A stretch of DNA of 64,000 nucleotides from Flavobacteriaceae bacterium UBA3611 (GTDB taxonomy: Bacteria; Bacteroidota; Bacteroidia; Flavobacteriales; Flavobacteriaceae), in contig DFLU01000012.1 in assembly GCA_002375495.1 (NCBI GenBank), forward strand, positions 686,269 to 750,268, written 5' to 3'. Below, one piece after another: positions 8,584 to 17,237 of the stretch; the stretch's first letter is position 1; each line of letters opens with the position of its first letter. The position numbers were made by a program, and so were the translations under genes. The notes below the pieces were generated by a model, which worked only from the letters and a program-made list of their open reading frames with translations, had not been told where the DNA came from and made no database searches.

Positions 8584-10809
8584 ATGAGTCATAAAGGAGA
8601 AGCTTGGGAAATAAATGATGGTGATGCAAGTAAGTGCCCGTACTTTGGAGGTATTCAAAATCAAACCGCCGGTGGCGGAACAACCAACCAGAAATGGTGG
8701 CCAAATAGATTAAACCTAAATGTGTTAAGGCAACATACTGAAAAATCGAACCCGATGGGTTCTAAATTCGATTACGCTAAGGAGTTTAAGAGTCTCGACT
8801 TAGAGGCCCTTAAAAAAGACCTTACACACCTCATGACAGATTCACAAGATTGGTGGCCAGCAGATTTTGGTCATTATGGAGGGTTATTTATCAGAATGGC
8901 TTGGCACAGTGCCGGAACCTACCGAGTAACCGACGGCCGTGGAGGCGGTAATACAGGGAACCAACGATTTGCTCCTTTAAATAGTTGGCCAGATAATGGG
9001 AACCTAGATAAAGCACGCTTGCTATTGTGGCCCATTAAAAAGAAATACGGTAAAAAAATCTCTTGGGCAGATTTAATGATTCTCGCAGGAAATGTAGCCA
9101 TCGAATCGATGGGTGGAAAAACCTTCGGATTTGCGGGTGGTCGTGAAGATGTGTGGGAACCTGAACAAGATATTTACTGGGGTTCAGAATCTGAATGGAT
9201 GGCAAATGAAGCCCGATACGAAGAAGGTCAGTTAGAAAAACCACTTGCCGCAGCTCATATGGGACTTATTTATGTAAACCCTGAAGGACCAAACGGAAAA
9301 CCAGATCCGCTGGGGTCTGCTCATGACATTAGAGAAACTTTTGGGCGTATGGCAATGAATGATGAAGAAACCGTTGCGCTTGTAGCGGGTGGCCATACCT
9401 TCGGAAAAGCCCACGGAGCAGGAGACGCAGAAAAATATGTTGGCATAGAGCCAGAAGGTGCAGCCATAGAACATCAAAGCCAGGGTTGGATCAACACCAT
9501 GGGTACTGGACGCGGTGACGATACCATAACAAGCGGACTTGAAGGTGCCTGGACCCCACACCCGAATAGATGGGACCATGATTACTTTGACGTGTTGTTA
9601 AACTATGAATGGGAACTAACTAAAAGCCCTGCGGGAGCCCACCAATGGAGACCAACCGATGCCTCTAACGCAAGAAAGGCGCCTATGGCACACGATGCAT
9701 CAAAAACACAGGATTTGATGATGTCTACAGCAGATATCGCACTAAAGATGGATCCAATATATTTAGAGATTTCAAAGAAATTCCATAAAGACCATGCCGC
9801 ATTTGAAGATGCCTTCGCTCGCGCTTGGTACAAATTAACCCATCGAGATATGGGGCCTACCTCACGTTATCTGGGGCCAGAAGTGCCGCAAGAAGAATTA
9901 TTATGGCAAGACCCAATTCCTGAAGTAGATTATACCCTTATTAATGATGAGGATATTACTGCTCTTAAGAAAACCATTTTAGATGCTGGATTATCAGTAT
10001 CGCAGTTGGTTGCTACGGCTTGGGCATCTGCATCGACCTACCGTAATTCTGACATGCGCGGTGGTGCTAACGGAGCACGAATTCGCTTAGCCCCACAGAA
10101 AGACTGGGAAGTGAATAAAAATGTGATGGATGTGGTAGCCGCATTGGAAAAAATTCAGAATAACTTCAACAATGCACAGTCGGGGGATAAAAAAGTATCC
10201 CTTGCAGATATTATAGTCTTGGCAGGTTGCGCAGGGGTAGAACAGGCCGCTAAAAATGCGGGACACACGATTTCGGTTCCTTTTACACCCGGCCGGGCAG
10301 ATGCATCACAAGAACAGACTGATGTAGAATCGTTTGCACACTTAGAACCTGTGGCAGATGGTTTTAGAAATTACCTAAAACCAAACCAGAAAATTTCAGC
10401 AGAACAATTATTGGTAGACAAAGCAAACCTGCTTACCCTTACTGCTCCAGAAATGACCGTTTTGGTAGGGGGAATGCGCGTTTTAGATGCAAATTACGAC
10501 GGCTCTAGCTACGGTGTATTCACTGATCGAAAAGGAGCACTCACAAACGATTTCTTCACAAATTTGCTTGAGCTTAGTACAACGTGGAAAGCAACGTCAG
10601 ACGACGACCGCGTGTTTGCTGGGCGCGACAGAAGGACCGGGGAAATTGAATGGACAGGAACCAGAGCCGATTTGATTTTTGGTTCAAATTCAGAATTGAG
10701 AGCCATTGCAGAGGTATATGCCTGTGAAGATTCAAAAGAGAAGTTTGTGAACGATTTTGTAAGCGCTTGGAACAAAGTAATGAACTTAGACCGATTTGAT
10801 TTGGCATAA
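8584..10809 (+). CDS. katG: Catalase-peroxidase
   Basis: A haem enzyme that dismutates hydrogen peroxide and has broad peroxidase activity. The 741-residue length is full. The distal residues Arg104, Trp107 and His108 lie in FIRMAWHSAG and the proximal His271 in GGHTFGKAHG. Tyr230 (LIYVNPEG) and Met256 (GRMAMND) complete the Trp-Tyr-Met crosslink needed for catalase activity; the numbering is within one residue of the Mycobacterium tuberculosis enzyme. There is no signal peptide, so it should be cytoplasmic. An ankyrin gene follows after an intervening terminator. A weak -7-like TATCTTTA lies at 8522-8529; I see no recognisable peroxide-regulator site in the 150-base upstream gap. Confidence 0.98.
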   Translation: MSHKGEAWEINDGDASKCPYFGGIQNQTAGGGTTNQKWWPNRLNLNVLRQHTEKSNPMGSKFDYAKEFKSLDLEALKKDLTHLMTDSQDWWPADFGHYGGLFIRMAWHSAGTYRVTDGRGGGNTGNQRFAPLNSWPDNGNLDKARLLLWPIKKKYGKKISWADLMILAGNVAIESMGGKTFGFAGGREDVWEPEQDIYWGSESEWMANEARYEEGQLEKPLAAAHMGLIYVNPEGPNGKPDPLGSAHDIRETFGRMAMNDEETVALVAGGHTFGKAHGAGDAEKYVGIEPEGAAIEHQSQGWINTMGTGRGDDTITSGLEGAWTPHPNRWDHDYFDVLLNYEWELTKSPAGAHQWRPTDASNARKAPMAHDASKTQDLMMSTADIALKMDPIYLEISKKFHKDHAAFEDAFARAWYKLTHRDMGPTSRYLGPEVPQEELLWQDPIPEVDYTLINDEDITALKKTILDAGLSVSQLVATAWASASTYRNSDMRGGANGARIRLAPQKDWEVNKNVMDVVAALEKIQNNFNNAQSGDKKVSLADIIVLAGCAGVEQAAKNAGHTISVPFTPGRADASQEQTDVESFAHLEPVADGFRNYLKPNQKISAEQLLVDKANLLTLTAPEMTVLVGGMRVLDANYDGSSYGVFTDRKGALTNDFFTNLLELSTTWKATSDDDRVFAGRDRRTGEIEWTGTRADLIFGSNSELRAIAEVYACEDSKEKFVNDFVSAWNKVMNLDRFDLA

Positions 10810-10838
10810 GCGCATTGCGAATTGCCGTTAAAATCATG

Positions 10839-10870
10839 CAAAGCAACACTCATGGTGTTGCTTTGTTTTT
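10839..10870 (+). terminator. Terminator between katG and the ankyrin gene
   Basis: A perfect 11-bp stem (10839-10849 with 10855-10865) with a five-base loop, followed by a T-run. It sits 29 bases after katG. The ankyrin gene starts 25 bases later, so any co-expression with katG would be through partial readthrough. Confidence 0.8.
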
Positions 10871-10894
10871 TATATTTATCACAACTTAATACCT

Positions 10895-11362
10895 ATGGAA
10901 ATTTCAGTATTATTCGATGCCATTCGAAATGGAGATCAACCAACGGTTTCGCAATTGTTAAAGGAACATCATTCGTGGGTTTCTGAAAAGGATGCACGCG
11001 GAAGTACACCGCTTTTGTTGGCAACCTATTATGGTCATGAAGCCATTGCAAAAGAAATACTCAAACATCCGCAAAACATTAACGAACAAGACGCAAGTGG
11101 GAATACAGCCCTTATGGGGGTTTGCTTTAAAGGGTTTGATGCCATTGCGAAGTTATTGCTTGAACATGATGCCGATGTAAATATGACCAATTACAACGGT
11201 GCTACCGCACTTATCTTTGCAGCCACGTTTAATCACTTAGAAATAATAGAAATGTTGCTAGAGCATGGAGCCGATAAAAGTGTAAAAGATGACCGTGGCA
11301 ATTCAGCTTTAGACCATGCCAAGATGCAGGGTGCTTCAAAAGTCATCGAAATTTTAGAATAA
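10895..11362 (+). CDS. Ankyrin-repeat protein downstream of katG
   Basis: The 155-residue product consists almost wholly of about four ankyrin repeats (for example DARGSTPLLLATYYGHEAIAKEIL and NYNGATALIFAATFNHLEIIEMLLEHGAD shortened here as motif types), a protein-protein interaction fold. There is no signal peptide, so it is presumably cytoplasmic. Small ankyrin proteins are encoded next to catalases in other bacteria (Pseudomonas katB-ankB, Campylobacter katA-Cj1386) and there support catalase activity or haem delivery. Position suggests a similar role with KatG here, but that is inference; the strong terminator between the two genes is a caution. The omega-amidase-like gene follows after 11 bases. 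Confidence 0.85.
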   Translation: MEISVLFDAIRNGDQPTVSQLLKEHHSWVSEKDARGSTPLLLATYYGHEAIAKEILKHPQNINEQDASGNTALMGVCFKGFDAIAKLLLEHDADVNMTNYNGATALIFAATFNHLEIIEMLLEHGADKSVKDDRGNSALDHAKMQGASKVIEILE

Positions 11363-11373
11363 GCCTCGAGAAC

Positions 11374-12162
11374 ATGCCACAACCTGAAAATTTAAAAGTA
11401 ACACTCATACAGACAGAACTTCATTGGGAAGACGCAGCTGCTAACCGAACTATGTTCGAAGAGAAAATTAAAAGCCTTACTGCTGAAACCGATCTGATTG
11501 TGCTTCCTGAAATGTTTACCACCGGCTTTACAATGAATGCTGCCGCACTCGCAGAGCCTAACGGGGTTGACACACTAAAATGGATGCAAAGGTTGTCTTT
11601 AGAAAAAGACTGTGCCATTACCGGAAGCGTCATTGTTGAAGAAAACGGAAATTACTATAACCGATTGTTGTTTGTTTCACCCGAAGGATTGCTAGGGGCA
11701 TACGACAAAAAACATACGTTCACCTTGGCGGGCGAACACAAAACATACTCGGCGGGCGACAAACGCCTAATCGTAACATACAAAGGTTGGCGCATTTGCC
11801 CACTGGTTTGTTACGACCTACGTTTTCCGGTATGGGCTCGCAATACAGAAGACTATGATCTGCTATTGTACGTAGCCAATTGGCCCAAAAAACGTGTGGC
11901 AGCTTGGGACGCATTGCTAAAGGCGCGCGCCATCGAAAACATGAGTTATTGCGTGGGCATTAATAGAGTAGGCTTAGACGGAAATGACCATGAATATGTG
12001 GGGCATAGTGCTGCGTATGATGTGTTGGGAGCACAGATTTCTAGCAAAAAAGACCTTGAAAATGAATTTATTGAAACTGTGACGCTTTCAAAAGAACATA
12101 TTGCTACCCATCGCAAACACCTACAATTTTTAAACGATAGGGACGGCTTTACTCTAAATTAA
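11374..12162 (+). CDS. Nitrilase-family omega-amidase-like hydrolase
   Basis: A carbon-nitrogen hydrolase of 262 residues that probably cleaves 2-oxoglutaramate or 2-oxosuccinamate to the 2-oxo acid and ammonia, like E. coli YafV. The Glu-Lys-Cys triad is visible as Glu46 (LPEMF), Lys112 (YDKKHTF) and Cys146 (VCYDLRFPVW). It lies 11 bases after the ankyrin gene and could be cotranscribed with it. Its 3' end overlaps that of the convergent lipoprotein gene by 14 bases. Together with the YbdL-like aminotransferase at 7289 it would form a glutamine transaminase plus omega-amidase pair. Substrate assignment is by family resemblance only. Confidence 0.87.
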   Translation: MPQPENLKVTLIQTELHWEDAAANRTMFEEKIKSLTAETDLIVLPEMFTTGFTMNAAALAEPNGVDTLKWMQRLSLEKDCAITGSVIVEENGNYYNRLLFVSPEGLLGAYDKKHTFTLAGEHKTYSAGDKRLIVTYKGWRICPLVCYDLRFPVWARNTEDYDLLLYVANWPKKRVAAWDALLKARAIENMSYCVGINRVGLDGNDHEYVGHSAAYDVLGAQISSKKDLENEFIETVTLSKEHIATHRKHLQFLNDRDGFTLN

Positions 12163-13792
12163 ACGTCTCCCGTAAGTCCCAATTGCCATTTACCTCAAGC
12201 CTGGCCGGATAGTATTTAATTTCTTCAGGTTGTTCGTTGCGTAGATAATTTCCAGGATCCCATGTGCCATTTTGGTTGGTGTCAAAAATCACACGTATGT
12301 AGTACAACCCGGGGTCTATATACTGAAACCGAACGGGTATATTTTCATCGATAGAGACGCTTTGGATGACGTTGTATTTTTCATTCACCAATTGTACTAT
12401 TAACGGAAACTGATCTGCATTCGTGAGGGTGAGGTTAATTTCACCATAGTCGTCTGCTGCCTTCGTACGTGCTTTTAGCCGAAGGGTGTCGTTGGTAGCT
12501 CCAAAAAAGTCGATAATGGCATCTGGCAATACCTGGATGTTGTATGATTGTTCAAATTTCTTTTCAAAAACGATGTTCGCCCTGTTGTATTTTTTATCTA
12601 GCGTAAAAGTGTGGGGCACTTCAACAGAGTCTTTGTCGATAATCTTGATTCTCTCTGCGGAAATCGCTTCTATGGGAGTGTTTGCCTGTAATTTAAAGGT
12701 GTCTTTAGGTGTGAGGGTAGATTGAGATGCGACCGTCACTTTTAACGAGTCTGCAAACAGGTTTTTTAGGCGTACCTCTACGGTATCTATGGTTGCTCTA
12801 TTTGTGACTTTAAAAAGTAGTGAATCTGTTACTTCGCTATCAAAAGCCGGACGGAACCAATAATGTAAGGTGTCTCTTTCGAAATCGCGATATATATTGG
12901 CATTGTAATCTGCGGGTACTTCGGAAATGGGCGAAATTTCGAGACTGTCGCCATTACCGTCAAACCCGAACTGTATTTCATTTTTACTCACATGGGTAGG
13001 CCGTGCAATTTTATAGTCGGCAATTTCCTTGAACAGCTTCAAACTATATGTTGAATCTGTAGGCAATGAAACCGTATCGCGTACAAATCCGATTTTATCG
13101 TTTTTTGGTTGAAAAATATAATCGTTATTAGTTTCTTTCAGCGCAAGCAATAGATACTTCCCTTCTTTTAGATTCGTAAATTGGAAGGTGTTGCTACTAT
13201 CTTGGGTTACGGTAATGTAGCTCGGTTTTTCTTTAAATACTATCGAGTCTGAAAAACGTTCGTTGTATTCGTAGAGCAAAACACTCACAGGGTTTTCGGC
13301 TTTGGGCAAAAGCGCATCGTTTATTTTTCCCGACAAGGTGAGACTGTCTATATAGCTTCCGGTAGAAAAAACATATTTGTAATACGGAAATTCATTACTC
13401 TCATTATTATCTACAATACTTTTTCCGAAGTTAAACGAATAGGTTGTATTCTCGCGTAGGGTATCCTGTATTTTAATACGTAATTGTTTGCTGGTTGTGA
13501 GCGGCGTGATAATGGGCTGGTACTCGAGCGGAGGAGAAACCACCAAGTTTTTTTGTATGTCGACCAATTTAATGTATTCGTCAAAAAAGATTCTAATTTC
13601 ATTGCCTTCAAAGTTAGTGCTGAAATTCTCCGGGGTACTTTTCACAATGACTGGCGGTAACGAATCCCTTTTTCCGCCAGAAGGTCTTCCACGTTTTGCA
13701 CAATCTACAAATGAAAGTGAAAACAGGCATAGAATGAGCAAACTCAAGGCTCTATGCTTGTATGTATATAAATATGCAGCGAATTGTTTCAA
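12149..13792 (-). CDS. Ig-like (Big_5-type) domain lipoprotein
   Basis: The 547-residue exported protein has a hydrophobic signal segment ending in a Cys (Cys31, FVDCAKRG). The Asp just before the Cys makes the lipobox atypical, but the CAKRG-rich start is common in Flavobacteriaceae homologues. Next comes a Big_5-like Ig fold (DSLPPVIVKSTPENFSTNF, FDEYIKL) at about residues 40-140. The C-terminus looks like a beta domain ending in a DxNxNGxWDPGNY-type segment (DTNQNGTWDPGNY). Probably a cell-envelope protein of unknown role. It overlaps the convergent amidase gene by 14 bases; comF lies just upstream on the same strand. Confidence 0.78.
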   Translation of the reverse strand: MKQFAAYLYTYKHRALSLLILCLFSLSFVDCAKRGRPSGGKRDSLPPVIVKSTPENFSTNFEGNEIRIFFDEYIKLVDIQKNLVVSPPLEYQPIITPLTTSKQLRIKIQDTLRENTTYSFNFGKSIVDNNESNEFPYYKYVFSTGSYIDSLTLSGKINDALLPKAENPVSVLLYEYNERFSDSIVFKEKPSYITVTQDSSNTFQFTNLKEGKYLLLALKETNNDYIFQPKNDKIGFVRDTVSLPTDSTYSLKLFKEIADYKIARPTHVSKNEIQFGFDGNGDSLEISPISEVPADYNANIYRDFERDTLHYWFRPAFDSEVTDSLLFKVTNRATIDTVEVRLKNLFADSLKVTVASQSTLTPKDTFKLQANTPIEAISAERIKIIDKDSVEVPHTFTLDKKYNRANIVFEKKFEQSYNIQVLPDAIIDFFGATNDTLRLKARTKAADDYGEINLTLTNADQFPLIVQLVNEKYNVIQSVSIDENIPVRFQYIDPGLYYIRVIFDTNQNGTWDPGNYLRNEQPEEIKYYPARLEVNGNWDLRETFNLE

Positions 13793-13840
13793 GGGAACAA
13801 AAATAACAAGTTTTTTGATGGGATATCTGCTTTTCCCGTT

Positions 13841-14506
13841 TTATAATGTAATCGCCATGGTGGCCAGACTAATTTGTGCTGCCCCATGTGCTAAAAGATG
13901 ATTGCCACAAGTTTCTAAAGTGGCCCCGGTTGTAACAATGTCATCTACAATGAGAATGTGTTTGCCTTGTATGGAGTGGTTGCTCGCCACTTCAAAAACT
14001 TCGGTATCTGTAAAGCGTGTAAAGCGCTGTTTGAATACTTGCGATTTGGTTGCAGATTTTTTCAATAAGACGTTTTCAGCAAAAGGAATGTCGAGTGCTT
14101 TGGCAATTTCGGCACCAAAACCAGTCACCTGGTTATATCCCCGTTGTCGTCGTTTTTTTCGATGTATCGGCACTGGGATTACCAAATCAATTTCGTTATA
14201 AGCGGCTATTTCTGCTAATTCATCACCCAGCCATTTTCCGAAGAAAAAACTAATCTGTTCTTGTTTTCGATACTTTAAATCGTGTAATAATTGCTGCGTA
14301 ATCCCTTTTTTGTGAAATTGTAGTAAGGCAGTAGCATGGCTCACAGGGATACGCCCGTTAAAAATAGCCTGCATTGCTGTGTCGTTGTTTCTATGGTGGC
14401 ATTGTAGCGGGAGGTCGTGCCTACAGGCGCCACACAATACTTCTTCGCCCTTTAAAAGCTTGTTCTTGCAACCGTGGCAAAGTTTTGGAAACAAGATATT
14501 TAACAT
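13841..14506 (-). CDS. comF: ComF-family phosphoribosyltransferase-like protein
   Basis: The 221-residue product has the N-terminal zinc-ribbon cysteines (LCHGCKNK and LCGACRHD) and the C-terminal PRPP-binding loop HILIVDDIVTTGAT, both diagnostic of ComF/GntX. In competent bacteria ComF helps single-stranded DNA handling during transformation; its exact reaction is not established. The basic stretch HRKKRRQRGYNQ precedes the phosphoribosyltransferase core. The lipoprotein gene follows 48 bases downstream on the same strand. The gene is divergent from the coiled-coil protein gene at 14592. Confidence 0.9.
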   Translation of the reverse strand: MLNILFPKLCHGCKNKLLKGEEVLCGACRHDLPLQCHHRNNDTAMQAIFNGRIPVSHATALLQFHKKGITQQLLHDLKYRKQEQISFFFGKWLGDELAEIAAYNEIDLVIPVPIHRKKRRQRGYNQVTGFGAEIAKALDIPFAENVLLKKSATKSQVFKQRFTRFTDTEVFEVASNHSIQGKHILIVDDIVTTGATLETCGNHLLAHGAAQISLATMAITL

Positions 14507-14591
14507 TTTTTAATTTTTTTTATCATTTCATAAACAAGATGGATGCCTTTGCTTAGTAATTTAGCCAGCTAAACCCAAAGTAAACTTAGAT

Positions 14592-15473
14592 ATGACTACC
14601 GAAAATAATAGTGCCAAGTTTAAAGTGCTGATAGGAGTGCTTTCTGTGCTTCTTATTTCATTGGCCGTATACACGGTAATACTCTACAACGATAGTAAAA
14701 GTACGGTATCCGACTTAGAGCAACAAAAGATTGAAATTGAAAATGAACTGGAAGAGCTTATTGCGAACTACGATGAGGTAATTCAGGACAACGAACTGAA
14801 AGATAACGAATTACTCGCTGCGCGGGAGCGTATTGAAATATTACTCGATTCTGTTAAAGATGCTGAAGCCAACGTAGGATTGATTCAACGTTATAAAGTA
14901 GAGATTGGTAGATTGAAAAACGAGCGTATTGCGTTGTTCCGAAAGGCCGACAGCTTGATTGCTGCCAACAATCGGCTTGTGGTTGAGCGGGACAGTACCA
15001 ATACCGTTCTAAATGAAACCATTAAAGTAGTAGATTCTGTAAATATGGAAAATCAGGCCTTGTCTGAAACCGTTGCGAAAGGATCTACCGTGCGTGCTAC
15101 CGACTTGCGCGGGGAAGCTGTAATTGTGCGAAATAGTGGTAAAGTTGTAGATACGAGACGCAGCAGCCGTGCCGATAAAATCAGAGCTTGTTTCCAACTG
15201 GCACCAAACGCAATTGCAGAAGCTGGAGACAGAACGTTCTATGTGCAAGTGCTGAACCCAAAAAACAATGTGTTGGGAGATAAAGCAATTCTCAATTTTG
15301 AAAATGGCGTGCTCAATTATAGCAAGTCTGTAAATGTGTTTTACGAAAACGAAGAATTAGATGTTTGTGCGATGATTGATGCCAAGGAAGATGACCTGAT
15401 TGAAGGCCGTTACGTCATAAATGTATTTGATGGGGGTAACCAGATTGCAACCACCACGATGATTCTAAAATAG
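14592..15473 (+). CDS. Membrane-anchored coiled-coil protein of unknown function
   Basis: Not recognised as a characterised family. The 293-residue product has a short cytoplasmic N-terminus, one membrane helix at about residues 11-28 (FKVLIGVLSVLLISLAVYTV), a long heptad-rich coiled coil at about 35-165 and a compact C-terminal beta-rich domain at about 190-293. It looks like a type II single-pass envelope protein with the coiled coil in the periplasm. A rho-independent terminator follows 26 bases after the stop, so it is transcribed alone or ends its transcript. Confidence 0.75.
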   Translation: MTTENNSAKFKVLIGVLSVLLISLAVYTVILYNDSKSTVSDLEQQKIEIENELEELIANYDEVIQDNELKDNELLAARERIEILLDSVKDAEANVGLIQRYKVEIGRLKNERIALFRKADSLIAANNRLVVERDSTNTVLNETIKVVDSVNMENQALSETVAKGSTVRATDLRGEAVIVRNSGKVVDTRRSSRADKIRACFQLAPNAIAEAGDRTFYVQVLNPKNNVLGDKAILNFENGVLNYSKSVNVFYENEELDVCAMIDAKEDDLIEGRYVINVFDGGNQIATTTMILK

Positions 15474-15498
15474 GCAAACAAACAAATATAATATAGCT

Positions 15499-15533
15499 AA
15501 AACCTGTGCGGAATTTCTGTGCAGGTTTTTCTT
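15499..15533 (+). terminator. Terminator after the coiled-coil gene
   Basis: AAAACCTG (15499-15506) pairs with CAGGTTTT (15522-15529), followed by TTCTTTG. It separates the coiled-coil gene from glyS. Confidence 0.7.
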
Positions 15534-15578
15534 TGTTTAAAAACCACAAACTGTTAGGTACGCCCATACAAAATTTTC

Positions 15579-15586
15579 TATTTTTG
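15579..15586 (+). promoter_or_regulatory. glyS -7 element, four bases before the start codon
   Basis: TATTTTTG ends four bases before the glyS ATG at 15591. In Bacteroidota transcription begins a few bases after this element, so the glyS mRNA would be leaderless or nearly so. The -33 element is poor (GTTAG near 15554). Confidence 0.5.
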
Positions 15587-15590
15587 CGCC

Positions 15591-17135
15591 ATGGCAAACG
15601 ATGATCAATTCAAAAAGGTAGTATCGCACGCAAAGGAGTACGGCTACATATTTGGTTCTAGCGAAATTTACGACGGCCTTAGTGCTGTTTACGACTACGC
15701 GCAGAACGGAGTAGAATTAAAAAAGAACATACGCGAGTATTGGTGGCGAAGTATGGTGTATATGCACCAAAATATCGTGGGTATAGACGCGGCTATCCTC
15801 ATGCACCCAACCACTTGGAAAGCTTCAGGACACGTAGATGCTTTTAACGATCCGCTTATCGACAATAAAGATTCAAAAAAGCGGTATCGTGCCGATGTGT
15901 TGATTGAAGATTATGCTGAAAAATTAGAGCAAAAGGCCCAGAAGGAAATCGCAAAGGCGAAAAAGCGTTTTGGTGATGCTTTTGACGATGCACAGTTTGT
16001 AGCTACCCACCCAAGGGTAGTGCGGTACCGTGAGCAGCAAAAAGAAATTTTAGGCCGTATGGCACGTTCGTTAGAAGCCGAAGATTTAGCAGATGTAAAA
16101 GCCCTTATAGAAGAATTGGAAATCGCCGATCCAGACACAGGCTCTAGAAATTGGACCGACGTAAAGCAATTCAACCTCATGTTTGGAACCAAGTTGGGAG
16201 CCTCGGCAGAAAGTGCAACCGATTTGTACCTACGACCAGAAACGGCACAGGGGATTTTCGTGAATTTTCTGAATGTGCAGAAAACAGGACGTATGAAGAT
16301 TCCTTTTGGAATTGCCCAAACAGGAAAAGCTTTCAGAAACGAAATCGTAGCCCGCCAATTTATCTTTAGGATGCGTGAATTCGAGCAAATGGAAATGCAA
16401 TTTTTTGTACGTCCGGGTGACGAGATGAAGTGGTACAACTACTGGAAAGAAACTCGTTTGCAATGGCACCTTTCATTAGGAATGGGCCAAGAGAACTATC
16501 GTTTCCACGACCATGAGAAACTAGCCCACTACGCCAATGCAGCAGCAGATATCGAATTCAACTTTCCTTTCGGATTTAAAGAATTGGAAGGGATACATTC
16601 CCGTACCGATTTCGACTTAAAGGCACACGAAGAATTTAGCGGAAAAAAATTACAGTTTTTCGATCCTGAACTGAATAAAAATTACACCCCCTACGTGGTC
16701 GAAACTTCTATCGGACTAGACAGAATGTTTTTAGCAGTATTGAGTAATTCACTGCAAGATGAAACATTAGAAGACGGTAGCAGTAGAGTGGTGTTAAAGT
16801 TGCCATCTATCTTGGCGCCGGTAAAAGCAGCCATCTTACCGTTGATAAAACGCGACGGACTCCCAGAGATTGCTGAAGAAATCGTGGACTCCCTTAAATG
16901 GGAATATAACGTAGCGTATGATGAGAAGGATGCGGTAGGTAGAAGATACCGAAGACAAGACGCCGCAGGAACCCCTTTTTGTATTACGGTAGACCACCAA
17001 ACCAAAGAAGACCAAACGGTAACGATTCGAGATCGCGACACCATGGACCAAGAACGCATTCCAATAGCTGAAATAGCAGCGCGGCTTAAAAAGAGCATTT
17101 CGTACGAAGCTTGGCTTCATAACATACCAAATTAG
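15591..17135 (+). CDS. glyS: Glycine--tRNA ligase (alpha2 type)
   Basis: Charges tRNA-Gly with glycine in the cytoplasm. The 514-residue product is the eukaryote/archaea-like dimeric class II form found in Bacteroidota. Motif 2 is seen as FRNEIVARQFIFRMREFEQMEMQ (FRNE...R.REF, shortened), motif 1 is around LYLRPETAQGIF, motif 3 is ETSIGLDRMFLA, and the anticodon-binding domain fills about residues 390-514. This gene type is often called glyQS or glyS. It is monocistronic by its own terminator at 17142. Confidence 0.96.
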   Translation: MANDDQFKKVVSHAKEYGYIFGSSEIYDGLSAVYDYAQNGVELKKNIREYWWRSMVYMHQNIVGIDAAILMHPTTWKASGHVDAFNDPLIDNKDSKKRYRADVLIEDYAEKLEQKAQKEIAKAKKRFGDAFDDAQFVATHPRVVRYREQQKEILGRMARSLEAEDLADVKALIEELEIADPDTGSRNWTDVKQFNLMFGTKLGASAESATDLYLRPETAQGIFVNFLNVQKTGRMKIPFGIAQTGKAFRNEIVARQFIFRMREFEQMEMQFFVRPGDEMKWYNYWKETRLQWHLSLGMGQENYRFHDHEKLAHYANAAADIEFNFPFGFKELEGIHSRTDFDLKAHEEFSGKKLQFFDPELNKNYTPYVVETSIGLDRMFLAVLSNSLQDETLEDGSSRVVLKLPSILAPVKAAILPLIKRDGLPEIAEEIVDSLKWEYNVAYDEKDAVGRRYRRQDAAGTPFCITVDHQTKEDQTVTIRDRDTMDQERIPIAEIAARLKKSISYEAWLHNIPN

Positions 17136-17141
17136 TAGACT

Positions 17142-17172
17142 AACCCGCTTATATTTAGCGGGTTTTTCTTTT
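17142..17172 (+). terminator. glyS terminator
   Basis: AACCCGCT (17142-17149) pairs perfectly with AGCGGGTT (17157-17164), followed by TTTCTTTT. Confidence 0.85.
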
Positions 17173-17237
17173 CATAAGAACGGAAGTTTTCGTAATTTTA
17201 ACGTCTTATTAAGAATTAACCTAAAAAAACTATTCTA

